DNA from: Fennellomyces sp. T-0311
Taxonomy: Eukaryota > Mucoromycota > Mucoromycetes > Mucorales > Lichtheimiaceae
Direction of reading: 5' to 3'
Length of the DNA stretch: 64,000 nt
Assembly (NCBI GenBank): GCA_025266875.1
Contig: JALLLT010000006.1
Location: 1,240,001-1,304,000, forward strand
The translations under genes and the position numbers were made by a program. This document shows positions 21,264 to 32,293 of the stretch, in pieces. The stretch's first letter is position 1; the number at the start of each line of letters is the position of its first letter. The notes below the pieces were generated by a model. That model made no database searches, had not been told where the DNA came from, and saw only the letters and a program-made list of their open reading frames with translations.

Positions 21264-22899
21264 GGCAATGCTAATGCTTGAACGAGATGAGTAATGTCAA
21301 AGGTCAATAAGAGGCGTTTCATATAAAAAACCTTTCAGGTACCACGAGAAATAAAAGAGCGTGGGGAAAACTTTGATCGGTGAAATTTTGGTTTTGCTAT
21401 CTCTGATGAGTCACCCTACTACTCACGATACAACATGGTCCGTGCTCCTCTTCATATAACAAAAAAATGAACAAGCGTGTGTGTGTGAAGGGGAAACTCT
21501 CGAGTAAACGTATCCTATTTTTTTCACTTGGATGGACAACAGTAACAGGAGATATCTCACACTTGATGCACTTTAAAGAAAGGGCCAATGGTTGAAACAA
21601 AGGAGAGAGAATTGAGTAAAAATGAAATAAGGGTCCTTTGCACGGGTTCTCCATCATCACACACATGCAGACACCGGATCTCGGAAAGCACGTCCTTCCG
21701 GGGAACAACAAGTGCTTGTCAGTCGCTCTCCTATAAACCCGACCAAAACGAGATATTCTCCCCGGATGGAACCCAGCACGAGCGGATTAAAAAACCATTT
21801 ACCTGCAAGGAGAGAAAAAGTCATGTAACAAGAAAGAGACCTTTTCATGCGTCGGCGTTGCTCAAGAGACTCAGCTTCATCTCCGGCAAAGGAGAGAGAA
21901 ACGGCTTAATATGCTATGAGTCATTCCGCACAACCTTCGTAGAATCTATCTGTTATGACGCGTTAGGAGTAAGCGAGAGTGCGAGAGAAAAAGCCAAACG
22001 GTCATTACAGAGAGAATGTGTAGAAAGCCAAGTATCAGCACGAGGGCGCGCGTCTCAAAGTGTGCTTCTCTCTTACTCCTTATTCCAAGCACTCTCTTCC
22101 AAAAAGTGCAGGAGATCAAATGAACGTGCAAGGCGACATTCCAGTGCTAAAGAGTGAAGTGGGGGCTTTGATATTTTTAGAGGGCTTGGATGGAGTACAG
22201 TCAAACGCAATTGCCTATGTGCATGTCGATTCTTGGCTCAACAAAGTGTGGATCGAATCGGGAAAACACGCATAACGATACTTTAAGTACTAAGAACGTG
22301 CGAAAAATGGCAAAAAGAGCATCATATGACAATGGTGATTTTGACGGGGATTATTTTGACAGATTGCTTGATTTGGTCAAAGAGTTATTATTTTTATGCC
22401 AGCAAAGTAACAAACTAATCAATAGCACACTTGAGGAATGGGGGTAGCATGAACTCCCCATTCTTTTTGGCCCTGTTTAGGACATATTATAGTCGGGGGA
22501 CCGTCTGCAAAGCATTACCTACTTTTTTTTTCTTACTGCGTGTAAGTGTTATATATAGGAGAACACAAAAAAGCATGGGCCTGCCCCTGAATTTATATCG
22601 TCAAGATCTCCTTTCTGATCTAAATAAGGGGGTGTCTTACTACTTTTGAGAGATAGTCATAGGTCCACTATTTTTTATTTTTCGCTATGAAAAAATTGCT
22701 TGTTCAATCTCTTCTTCAATCCATTGTGCACTCTTCGTTTGTACATACGCTACCTCCTATTCCGGGGCTGTTGTCGATCAAAAAAGAGCAAGAAACTTCT
22801 CTTTAAATAGGGTTCCATTTCTTGATATCCATTTGAAGGATTCTGCCCTTTCTTTTCTCTTTTTTTTTTTACCTTCACGCGTTTCTACTCTTTGACCAA
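21264..22899. other. Long upstream region of the C2H2 factor gene
   Basis: No convincing gene. A 189-codon open frame at 21588-22157 (plus) has Arg/Ser-rich, non-globular composition and no homology signature. A 46-codon frame at 22307-22447 starts in a good context (AAAATGGC) and encodes an acidic helical peptide (DYFDRLLDLVKELLFLCQQS); it could be an upstream ORF or micropeptide. An ACGCGT motif sits at about 22877, shortly before the ATG at 22900. GA-rich tracts occur near 21590-21900. Confidence 0.45.
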
Positions 22900-24489
22900 A
22901 TGTCGAACAATAGCTTCGAGCAACAACTTAGTACCCCTCCTCAACCCGAAAAGCTACCGAGCATTACCATGCTTCCTTCACTCGACAATAGGGATGACGC
23001 TTCTTCATCCGCAGCCGCCGTTCGCTTCTCGTCGTCAATGCCTCCACCGTCCTATTCGACGTTTCTACCACCTTCCACAGGCATGATCCAGAATCCACTG
23101 TATAACCAGAACGTCGTATCTCCGCCATTGACACCTGCGGTTTCGCCTTCATCCATTTTGCTCGATTCGATGCAGTTTAAACGCAAGTTTTCCGTCGATG
23201 TTGGCCCTTTTGGCTTCAACAGTGGTCATCAACAGGAAGATGTTGATGATGCATACCGTCGAGCCTCTGTCATGTCGATGAATGAGCAAGAAGCAGCGTA
23301 TAACCCTCGACCAACGGATTATACATCGTTCCTCAACTCCAATATGGCAACAGACAGCATGATGTATAATAACAACAGCAACAGCAATGAGGTATCCGAG
23401 CAGCCCAAAGCAACTGGAAGACGCAACTCGACACGCAACAACCAAAAAGCCCATAAGCATGTGTGTAAATACCCGTTCTGTGGCTGGAGTTTCAAGCGTT
23501 ACGAACATCTTAAACGGCACATGCTTGTCCATACAGGTGAACGTCCACACGTGTGTCAGTTTCCCGGATGCGGCAAGAGCTTTAGTCGCTCGGATAATTT
23601 CCATGCACATTGCCGTACTCACATGAAGAAGGCCAATCAACGTCGTTCGTCGCAAGCAAAGAAGCCTAATTCTGGTTCGGACCGCAAACTTTCAACTTGT
23701 TCAACAAGCACTGCGTCCTCGACTACAGCAATAGTTCCTATGGCTTATCCCGAAACCAGTGAGCAGTATACTGCTGCCATGGCACCACCTGCTACCAGCG
23801 AGGTAAATTTTGAACGCTTTTTATGTGATTATGACATGCCTAATATTTTGTAATAGCAATATCAGTTCACCCCACAGCCTCCAATGTTTGGCTCCGATGC
23901 ACCTTCACTCCTTAATCACGAAGCATCTTCACAACCCCATTCGTTCTTTTTACCATCACCCACAACCGATACCCGATCCACTGGTCTACAATATTACCCT
24001 CAACAGCAAGCTTATTCTCTGAATTATACCTCGCAACCTGCAGCCCAATACCCTGCCATGGCTGCAGCTGCTGCCGTAGCTGCCACCACTAATGGTGCAC
24101 CGAAGGCTTACAATAACAACAGCAACAACAACAATTATATCCAACGTCGATCCAGCGCACCTATATCGGGCACGAATCAACAGCAGCAGCAGCAACAACA
24201 GCAAAAATCCCATGTGTGTCCTATCATGCAATGCCAGCGACGATTTAAACGCTTGGAGCACCTCAAGCGTCACATGCGTATCCACACACTCGAGCGCCCA
24301 TTTGCATGCACCTACCCTGGTTGCCATAAGACCTTCTCACGTTCCGATAACCTTTCTCAACATATGAAGACGCATCAACGACATGAAGAAAGACGGCGTC
24401 GTCAACAGCAACAGCAACAACAAGATTTTTCTGTATCGTCATTATCACCTTCTTCCACTGAGGGCATCAGTTGGAATGGTCCGTGCTAA
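22900..24489 (+). CDS. C2H2 zinc-finger transcription factor with two finger pairs
   Basis: Nuclear DNA-binding protein of 511 residues from two exons, 22900-23802 and 23857-24489 (phase-0 intron, GTAAAT...TAATAG). Each exon ends in a disordered region plus one C2H2 pair. Pair 1, about residues 188-245: [40 protein letters not shown]. Pair 2, about residues 415-470: [40 protein letters not shown]. Both share FKRxEHLKRHM and FSRSDN, typical of fungal Ste12/SteA-type and related stress or development regulators. No Ste12 homeodomain is visible. Linkers are Ser/Pro/Asn-rich with poly-Gln at about 24180 and 24405. The internal pair duplication suggests fusion or duplication of a one-pair gene. 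Confidence 0.88.
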
Positions 24490-24951
24490 GTATCATTTTT
24501 TTTTATATTTCACACAAGACATACACACACAACCACACATGCTCATCTTATTGATTTAAACTATCTTGTTTTCATCATGCCCTTTTTTCTTTAAATTATT
24601 CGTTCTGTATAGACACCCCCTTTTCTACATATGCTTCTTTTTAACTTATAGAAAAGTAATTCCTCACTCTAGGAATGCTTTTTTTGAAAGATCAGAAAAA
24701 AAGGAAGCGAGGCCGTATACTTTTTTCTTTTACACAACAACAAACGCAACACTTTAAGCATCATACACCTTCTTAAATACATCTCCCCTTCTTCTTATGT
24801 TTCTTCATATGGCCACTTTTTTCTTTCAAAAAACATTTCGTAAAATAAAACATTACAAGTAATTTAATTGCGAAAAAATATACGGTCTATTTATGCAGAT
24901 ATTATATGTAGAGTGAGTAGAATGGAAAATGCACAATGCTTTTTTTGTTCT
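24490..24951. other. Convergent 3' flanks
   Basis: T-rich 3' untranslated and terminator sequence between the C2H2 factor gene (+) and the phosphotransferase gene (-). No gene is seen. Confidence 0.5.
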
Positions 24952-26505
24952 TTAGGAATGAAAAGTGCTGTAGGTATTTCGACTTTCTTCGTTAGCCACG
25001 CTTGATGAGCCCCCTTCCTCGGCCTCCAACAACGCATCCGCTTCGACATCAGCTATACAGTAGCATAAGTACCTTTTTTTGCTTTGCCTGTGTCTTTTTT
25101 TTTACCTTCAGTATTTACATGCTGGTCAGTGTGCTTTTGTCGACGAATCACAAGACAACGGATGCCTAGGAATCGACAAAAGCCATCGATCACCAATTTA
25201 GCCCAAATACCATAATAGATACATGCCGCGATGAACGTAAGCCACAACAACCCATATTCGGCATCGGATGACAAGACACGCGTCCCAAAGAACATATCAG
25301 TGTTTACCAAGATTGCCATAACAACCACGGGAGCGACCATTGAGGCCAAATTGGGATAGGGTGACCGTGTCAGGTGGGCGAGAATGATGCTGGAGGCCAT
25401 CAATCCAAACAATGTGCCAGCCGTCAATGCAAACAGGCACAAGTGTTTCTCCTTGAGCAAGATCGACGTGGGTGACATGACCCAGCAATACTCAGCAAGG
25501 GTGAACACCAAGATAGGAAATGTAACATTCATAAATGCATGCATGTAATCCAAATCTTTGTCTCGGCATACGGTATAAATAGAATACAAACTAAACAAGA
25601 ACGTTAGTGCTTATACACATAATTTTTTTTAGAAAACTTACCAGGGTATGCAGATGGTAAATATGAAAAAGATGACCAAGCTCCACACAAATACATCAGA
25701 TGCAGTAGTACGATCTGGGAACAACCATGCGATCCATGGCACACCCTGCGTCAGTGGCACGTGCCATGACGATGCACCAAATAACCCGGACCAAATGAAG
25801 GCCAAGCATGACAGCAAGATGCCTTCTGTAGGTCCATTCACATAACCCAGGTATAGTACCTTGGTATAGTACTCTTCAGCCGTGGAGAGATAGAATCCCG
25901 CCACACAAATGATCAACACAGTAGCTGCGTTCCCAGTGTGACCTAAGCCTAGCGCTGCACATTGTAAAATAGCAACAAACGTTGTGTTCAAGGCATCGCA
26001 CCCATGATCAAACAGTTCTCCGAGAGGTGATGATGTTCCTGTTCGTCGCGCCTGCTTGCCGTCTACGTTGTCGAACGTCGAGTATAACCATAATCCCGCT
26101 GTCATGGCAACAGTAAGCATAACTACAGCTTGAGATTCTTAGAAACTATGTTACCAGCAAACGAAAAGTATATCCAGTTTGGTGCTTCGGTGCCAAGGTC
26201 TGGCACGTAATAGAGAACAAGGAGCACATTTGACATCATGAACCCAAGCCCAATAAGAGTAATAAGATTCGGACTATACAATAAATTGTCAATTGAAGAA
26301 GCTTGTCAGCGAAACTGGTTCAGGAAGCTTACGCTATCCACATGGGGAATAAGGTAATTGCCCAGTTCCAGTAGTGCGACAGGATATATTTGGTAACGTA
26401 GGACTTGTCAATGGCGGCATACTTGTAATAACGCAAATTTTCGAGCTGTTCTTGTGTTGGGAACTCAATGTCGAACTTCTGTTTCAGGAATTGCTGTAAT
26501 GCCAT
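24952..26505 (-). CDS. CDP-alcohol phosphotransferase (choline/ethanolamine phosphotransferase)
   Basis: Last step of the Kennedy pathway: transfers phosphocholine or phosphoethanolamine from the CDP form to diacylglycerol, in ER or Golgi membrane. Starts MALQQFLKQKFDIEFPTQEQ at 26505. The catalytic motif DG-X2-AR-X8-G-X3-D-X3-D is complete: VDGKQARR, then SSPLGELFDHGCDALN (about 26065-25985). About eight to ten membrane segments follow (VLIICVAGFYLS, DVFVWSLVIFFIFTICIP, LLWLTFIAACIYYGIWAKLV). Introns near 26330-26280, 26150-26105, 25635-25600 and a final one near 25110-25054; the last exon adds the acidic tail ADVEADALLEAEEGG to a stop at 24952. Whether it prefers choline or ethanolamine cannot be read from sequence alone. 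Confidence 0.93.
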
Positions 26506-26618
26506 GTAGAAGTGCTGAAGTAGGTGAGAAAAGAAAAGAGACCCCTAGAAACACTTTCGGCTTTACGGTTGGGGTTCCACTCCGCTTGAAAGGGAGAGCA
26601 CTGTTGTTTTATCCCCAT

Positions 26619-27117
26619 TCAAAAACGACGATCCGATTGTACTACGCTCCAAAGCAAATATCGGACAATCGTTGAAGAGGCGAAAGAACTAAATAAATCG
26701 GACCATCCAGTCCACTTGACATCATACAAGGTGACACTCATTAAGCGGTGTTGTGGCGGCTGAACGGTGATGGGATCAACCACCAGCCACTGTCTTAAAT
26801 GAAAATTTGGTTCTTGTTGCAACACTTCACGTGTTTCACCGCTCTTCGTGGCACCGGACGAATGATTCATAAACTGCGTTAACTCGCCTTTCCGTAACAT
26901 AGCTTCTGCAAAAGTTTGCAAGATTGTGCTTACATATATATATATCTTGTTGTAAGGAGAAAAAAGCACATATAATATTGTTTCAGCATTTCTTGGCGTA
27001 TATCATACCATCGGCGCACAGTTAAAGCATAGATTACACTTGTAACGAAGCGTTTATCCACATGAGGCAATAGAGCTTCTGGGTCGAGGTCAAAACAAGT
27101 GTAGCCAAACTGGGAAA
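26619..27117 (-). CDS. Unidentified protein, start unresolved
   Basis: Not recognised. Two open minus-strand stretches read like protein. About 27117-26995: FGYTCFDLDPEALLPHVDKR, FVTSVIYALTVRRWYDIRQE. 26930-26619: AEAMLRKGELTQFMNHSSGA, FHLRQWLVVDPITVQPPQHR, MSVTLYDVKWTGWSDLFSSF. They are probably exons of one gene joined by an intron between 27050 and 26912, but the donor is ambiguous. No ATG lies in frame before the first stretch, so a further 5' exon or a different model is needed. It lies divergent from the RhoGEF gene (ATG 27208). Confidence 0.4.
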
Positions 27118-27207
27118 CGATTGTCGGTCGTCCAAACCATCTTCTATTACAATAGTCCTTTTTTCATTAACCTTTTTTTTCTCTTTCTTTTTGTGAGCTC
27201 AAAAACC

Positions 27208-30062
27208 ATGTCTGGTGCACCACCATCGCCAACCGTCGTTGTTGGCGAAGCTAACAACGATAACCCATATCAGCATCAAGGAGCTTATGCTATTCGACGT
27301 CAGCAAGTTCCACTTCCTATTAATATCTCAGAAGATGTCAAGAAAAGTTATGTTCGCCAACAACTGCCTGTACGAAAGCAAAGTTTGGCAGCAGCTGCAA
27401 CAGCAGCAAAAGCAGTGAACGCATTTTACACTCATAGCAAAACATCAAGACATCCTAGTAACGCCAGCGATGAATCCAACAATGATCCTGCCACTCCTCC
27501 ACCGATGTCATCCCCGCCCTCGTTTTTCTCAAGAAGAAAGGACAAAGAGGAGAAACATGTATCGTTCCATACATTGCCCGATCCCCCTAAACACCAAAAC
27601 GAATCGTTGCCTTCGTTTTCGGAAGAAGAAGAAATTGATAGAGTTGCTTTGGACGACAAAGGTAAAAGTTTTACACAAAAAATAACGACACAAAAGCTTA
27701 TAATTTATATTGAAGCTGTGGACGACGCATTATCCAGTCATGCGGAAGAAGACGAAGAAGAAGCAGAAGAAGTGGAAGCGCTGGTCGCTCCACCTCAATC
27801 ACAACTAGCCGTCGTATCACCCATGGCTTACGAAACCGAAGATCAACAAAACGCCTTTTTTTCTCACTATGTCCAATCCACAAACAGCAGCAGTGCATTA
27901 CTTTCCTGTATCGCCTTGGAACTGTACAAGCGTATTATGCCAGAAGATGTCCTCAAGGACGGAGTTGAATTTCATTATCTTTTTACTGGGAAAGAGGCAG
28001 TGGTAAAGATATCTTTAAAAGCTGTCGTACAAAAAAGTTTATCAGGAGCGCTCAAACTATTGTAATAGGATCACATTGCAGATATCTCTCAAGGAGTGGA
28101 TCGCAAGCGAGCGCTTATGATTGGTCGTACTTTGGAATCGCTCGATGTGTACCACGGCATTGATGGTGAGCGTCGCTTTATGGATGCATCAAGTGAGCTG
28201 TATAGATTCACAGCATTAACTATTCAACGCGCGAAAGGTGTGTGACTCCACTCCGTTTTTGGTCATTAAAAAGAGTGCTGTTATTAAAAAGTTCATTTAG
28301 ATGGTGACACCAAGTTGGCCACAGGTGTTTTTACTTCACAGACGCCGTGTTACTCTCCTACTTGTAGCACTGACCGACCGTGTTACTCAAACAGCTGTCC
28401 CAAAGTGAAAAAAGTAATGTTCACAATTCATTCTTTTCATACTAAGCTCACATTTTTTGTAACAAATAGAGAATCAAGCGAACACGGAGCCAATATGCTC
28501 GCCCTGAAAAGGTTTGCATAAAAAGCTATAATCAGCTGGGTTGAAACTGACAAGCGTGGACACATAGCGAAGCTCTCGTGCACTATGGATTTATTCAGTA
28601 CCCAAATTAGTGATCGCAACCACACCTCCGGAAGAGCGAAAACGTCAAGAGTGCATCTATGAACTGATCTATACGGAAGAAGATTTTGCCAAGGATCTTG
28701 ACTATGTAAATAATGTACGTATCGCAACATCCTCGGTTATTATTAGCGGAGGTACTCAACGTTCAATAATTCATAGAGCTGGATAAAGCCACTGTCAACA
28801 AGCGACATTGTGATGGGTCCAGAAAAACGCGAGCTTCTTGTACAACAAATATTCTGGAACATTGAAGATATTGAAAAAATCAGCAAGGCATTATCCGGGG
28901 CCCTTGTGCAACGACGAAAAGAGCAAGACGTTGTAGACATGATTGGTGATGTCATGATGGCCTTTGTGTACCAATTTGAACCGTATGTCACATACGGATC
29001 ACATCAAGTCATCGGCAAATACTACTTTGAACTTGAAAAACGAAGAAACACCAAATTTGCCCTTTTTGTCAAAGAAACTGAGCGCAAACCTGAATCAAAA
29101 CGTTTGGAGTTGAACGGCTACTTGACAAAACCAACCACCCGTCTCGGTCGTTACAACTTGCTTTTGCGTGAAATTCTCAAGCGCACGCCCCAAGGAAACC
29201 CCGATCGTGAAATTATACCCCAGGTCATGGACGCGATAGCAAAATTATTGGAACGCGTTAACGAGGAAACAGGTCGTGTCGAACGCTCTTTTACTTTGCA
29301 GCAAATCGAGGAGCGATTATCATTTAAATCAACAAGTATTTTTGTGGTATGTTTTGGTGTGATGCTTCTTATTAAAAAAGGCTATTGACACCTTCGGAAG
29401 GATTTGAAGCTACGAGATGCCGATCGCGAACTGGTCATGCAAGGCAAAATGAAAAGAAAGGGTCACAGCTCTTCGGAAGATATACAGGTGTTTTTGTTTG
29501 ATCATTATCTTGTCTTGAGTAAAATCAAGCATCATAATCATATTGAACATTTTAAAATTTCTAGAAAGGTGAAAAAACAGATTCTGCTTAATCAAAGCCA
29601 AGTTGTCCACTCACAAGGTTTGTTATTTAGCCAATTCCACTCGATGTTCTTTCTTTATCTGTCGTTGATGTCTCGTCACACGGGCGCAATCGACCTTCAA
29701 CTCCTTCTTCAGTGACCACACCGTCTACCCAAACCAGCAGTAGTAGCATCGTATCACCAAGACCATCTACATCATCATCCACGGAAACCTCATCATTGAT
29801 GCCAATCCTTTCGTCAGTATCATCAACCAATGGCCTTGCTGGCATCATTTTCTATCATCATGGCCGCAATGGCTCGCCTCCTATCACTTTGTACATTAAC
29901 TCGATGGCTACGCGAGACTTATGGGTCGAAAAGATCCTCACACAAAAGGAAAAGTCGTCGCAAAAGATTGACCCGGAGAACCTTACGCCTCTGACAAAGC
30001 AAACATCAAACGGTAGTACGAGTAGTGCTACAGCCCCTATGCTAGTAATAAATACGACCTAA
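27208..30062 (+). CDS. Rho guanine-nucleotide exchange factor (ROM1/ROM2 type, DEP-DH-PH)
   Basis: Activates Rho1-type GTPases for cell-wall integrity and polarity. Exons join cleanly by frame. A disordered N-terminus (MSGAPPSPTVVVGEANNDNP) is followed by a DEP-like region (RALMIGRTLESLDVYHGIDG, FMDASSELYRF), then the fungal Rom2 linker TGVFTSQTPCYSPTC and PCYSNSCPKR, then WIYSVPKLVI. The DH domain follows: KRQECIYELIYTEEDFAKDL, SWIKPLSTSDIVMGPEKREL, FWNIEDIEKIS, FEPYVTYGSHQV, LNGYLTKPTTRLGRYNLLLR. The PH domain has LRDADRELVMQGKMKRKG and VFLFDHYLVLSK, an inserted Ser/Thr-rich loop, and MATRDLWVEKI. The protein stops soon afterwards at 30062. The C-terminal CNH domain normal for Rom2 is not seen here or downstream. 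ATG 27208 is preceded by a T-rich promoter. Confidence 0.92.
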
Positions 30063-30422
30063 TTGGAAAAATAAAAAAATTTCGGTTCGCGATCATTAAG
30101 CATTTGCCTTTTTCTTTCGTAATTGTACCACCACTTGTCAAGAAAAAAACTTGCCACTCGTAATGCTGGAAAAAAAGTTTACGTACAACGCTGTTACGTA
30201 TATATTTATATGATGTATACAAAAGAAGAGAAAAAAGTAATGGCATACAATTACATGAAGCATAATGCAAATTTGTGATATCTAGTATTTGTCTGATGTA
30301 ATGACGATGCAAGGGGTATATGACGACGAGGATAGCAAATGAATGGAGGTAAATGAGTGCATGATATATGGTTGTGCCGTGGAAATGAAAGGAGGAGCGG
30401 TATCAATATGAGTTATAGACAA

Positions 30423-30560
30423 TCAGTGGCCGGCATGAGGGCAATAGTCTTCATGAGAAAATCTTGAAACGTCAACGCCACATTTGGGACAGAATTCAAA
30501 CGGGTTGTTGCGGCTGCGGCATACGGGTCCAAGGTTGCTCTTAATTGTCGTAACTTGCAT
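30423..30560 (-). CDS. 45-residue Cys/His-rich protein, probable zinc binder
   Basis: A short frame from ATG 30560 to TGA at 30423 encodes 45 residues: MQVTTIKSNLGPVCRSRNNP, then FEFCPKCGVDVSRFSHEDYC, then PHAGH. Cys14, Cys24, Cys27, Cys40, His36, His42 and His45 give CX2C-X12-CXH, a plausible treble-clef or zinc-ribbon ligand set. A consensus TATA box (30631-30639) lies 71 bp upstream on the same strand, with no other gene nearby. I do not recognise a family. Small size means chance cannot be excluded, but the concentrated CPKC and YCPH motifs, the stop directly after the last His and the correctly placed TATA box argue for a real gene. Confidence 0.55.
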   Translation of the reverse strand: MQVTTIKSNLGPVCRSRNNPFEFCPKCGVDVSRFSHEDYCPHAGH

Positions 30561-30630
30561 GATTATTGAAACTCGGTTTTTTGCTTAAAAGTTTTAGGTA
30601 AAAAGGAAAGAAGAAGGAAAGAAGATGGCT

Positions 30631-30639
30631 GTTTATATA
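30631..30639 (-). promoter_or_regulatory. TATA box of the 45-residue protein gene, flanked by an inverted repeat
   Basis: On the minus strand the sequence reads TGGCTATATAAACAGCCA: TATATAAAC is embedded between TGGCT and AGCCA. It lies 71 bp before the ATG at 30560. Confidence 0.5.
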
Positions 30640-32293
30640 GCCATCGAAAGAAAAACGCCAAATTATCCGCTAATAATCGTGTTGCACACGAACCCGAATT
30701 CTATTCCATTATCTTGGCAACAGAAGTAGGATAGCGGCAACGATTTCCCGTCGGATGAAAATTTGCGGCTAACAGGCTTTTATATATATTCTCTATTTCA
30801 TTTTAAGCTTGCACGCCATTAAGCTTCCCCGTTTTAGCATTCATTTAAATGTTTTTTTCCCTTACTCACACGTAACTCTTCTATTACAATCTTCATAAAT
30901 CGCTCGCAGCCGGAAAAGTTTAAACTTTGCCTCTTGTGGTCATATGGAATCTGTCAAACTGTGGCACAAAAATGGCTGGAAAGGTTAATTGAGCCACACC
31001 GGTCGTGATTGGTCCAATTCTTTATTAGCTTCAATGAATTGGCAATTACGCTCTTGACCGTCCGCTCAATCCATGTTGGTCAAGGATGTGTAACATGCAT
31101 GCAATGACGAAACAATAGTAGCACTAAACGGACATCACCACCAGGCGTTTAACCTGAGCAAGTTTTTTCTGAACTGCATGCATGATAACCTTCTAGGTAG
31201 TAACCATATACGTTAACAAGAAATGCTTTTCATGCTTTTATACTGTCGTATCAAAATGAGCAAAAAGGTTAACGAAGGTGAAATTTTTTTTTTTACCTTG
31301 TGCCAATATCGGATGAGCCACACTTTAAACATGCGGATTAATTCAGCGCTCATAATGTCCTTCTTATTACCTCTGAACCACGAGGCTCCCTTGCTACCGT
31401 AGCTCGCCTGGTTATTTCTGCATATAGAATTGATCGCAAAGATGAAGGTTGTTTTTTGTCATTATAGATAAAAAACGTGCATCCTCCATATAAGTTTCGA
31501 CGCTAAACGCATCAGTTTGGTTATGACGCTAAAGCAACATCGGGTTTCTATTTTTTTGTTCCTAGACTTTTGATATATTTACCATACAGATATTTAGGCG
31601 TCTACGCCTTATTCCTTGCATTACTATATTGGTGATAATTGCATTATCTTGATGTGGTGCAATTCAATGAAGAGCCGTATTCTTGGTTCACACGCGGAAC
31701 CCCACATCACGGTCCACGTGAGAGAAAGCCCCTTTCCCACCCGTTTTGCGGTGATTATAACAGCGATAACAAGCCAGTATAAATTATTGAATATCATATA
31801 CTAGTGTAATGTGTTATTAAGGTAAATGCCACGCGCTTAACCCTAACGCGTATATAAATGGCTGGAATAAATTTCGTTAGTATGAAACCATCGGCTATTT
31901 GTAACAACACGTCAGCTAATAACCTGTATCTCACTTACTTTTGGACATTTATATGTAACTCAACGGCTGATGGTTTATGCCACCTTTTTTCTCCAGTTGT
32001 TCCGTATGACGATTTGATATAGGTACAGCTTCCAAAAAAGCTGCTGTCACTTTTGCCCAGTTGTGAATGACAACCATTACTTCCATTTGTAATACGATAC
32101 ACAGTTCACATTTCTATTGCCAAGATATTGTTTGTATTTGAGCTTGAAACAGTTTGCTGCAAGGTCAAACAGGGCTCACAGGAGTAAAAATCATGCATGG
32201 CCCGCTGGCGTGCAGACCTCACGCACTAATTTTTCTTCGGAGCCTCTTTGCAGCAGTAGCGCGTGTATTCTTTCGAAACACAATCGATAAAGA
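30640..32293. other. Intergenic desert
   Basis: No gene is supported. It holds CCAAT-like boxes near 31010-31045 and a 7-bp inverted repeat CTTGACC/GGTCAAG (31053-31059 and 31078-31084). A 54-codon frame near 31858 starts within a TATATAAATG string and is not credible. The right end should contain the EI24 promoter. Confidence 0.45.

Noticed and set aside
21588..22157. 189-codon open frame
   Set aside because: Arg/Ser/Cys-scattered composition, no domain, and no splice or promoter support; likely chance in a GA-rich upstream region.
31858..32022. 54-codon frame beginning at TATATAAATG
   Set aside because: The ATG overlaps the TATA-like string, leaving no room for a leader, and the peptide has no feature.
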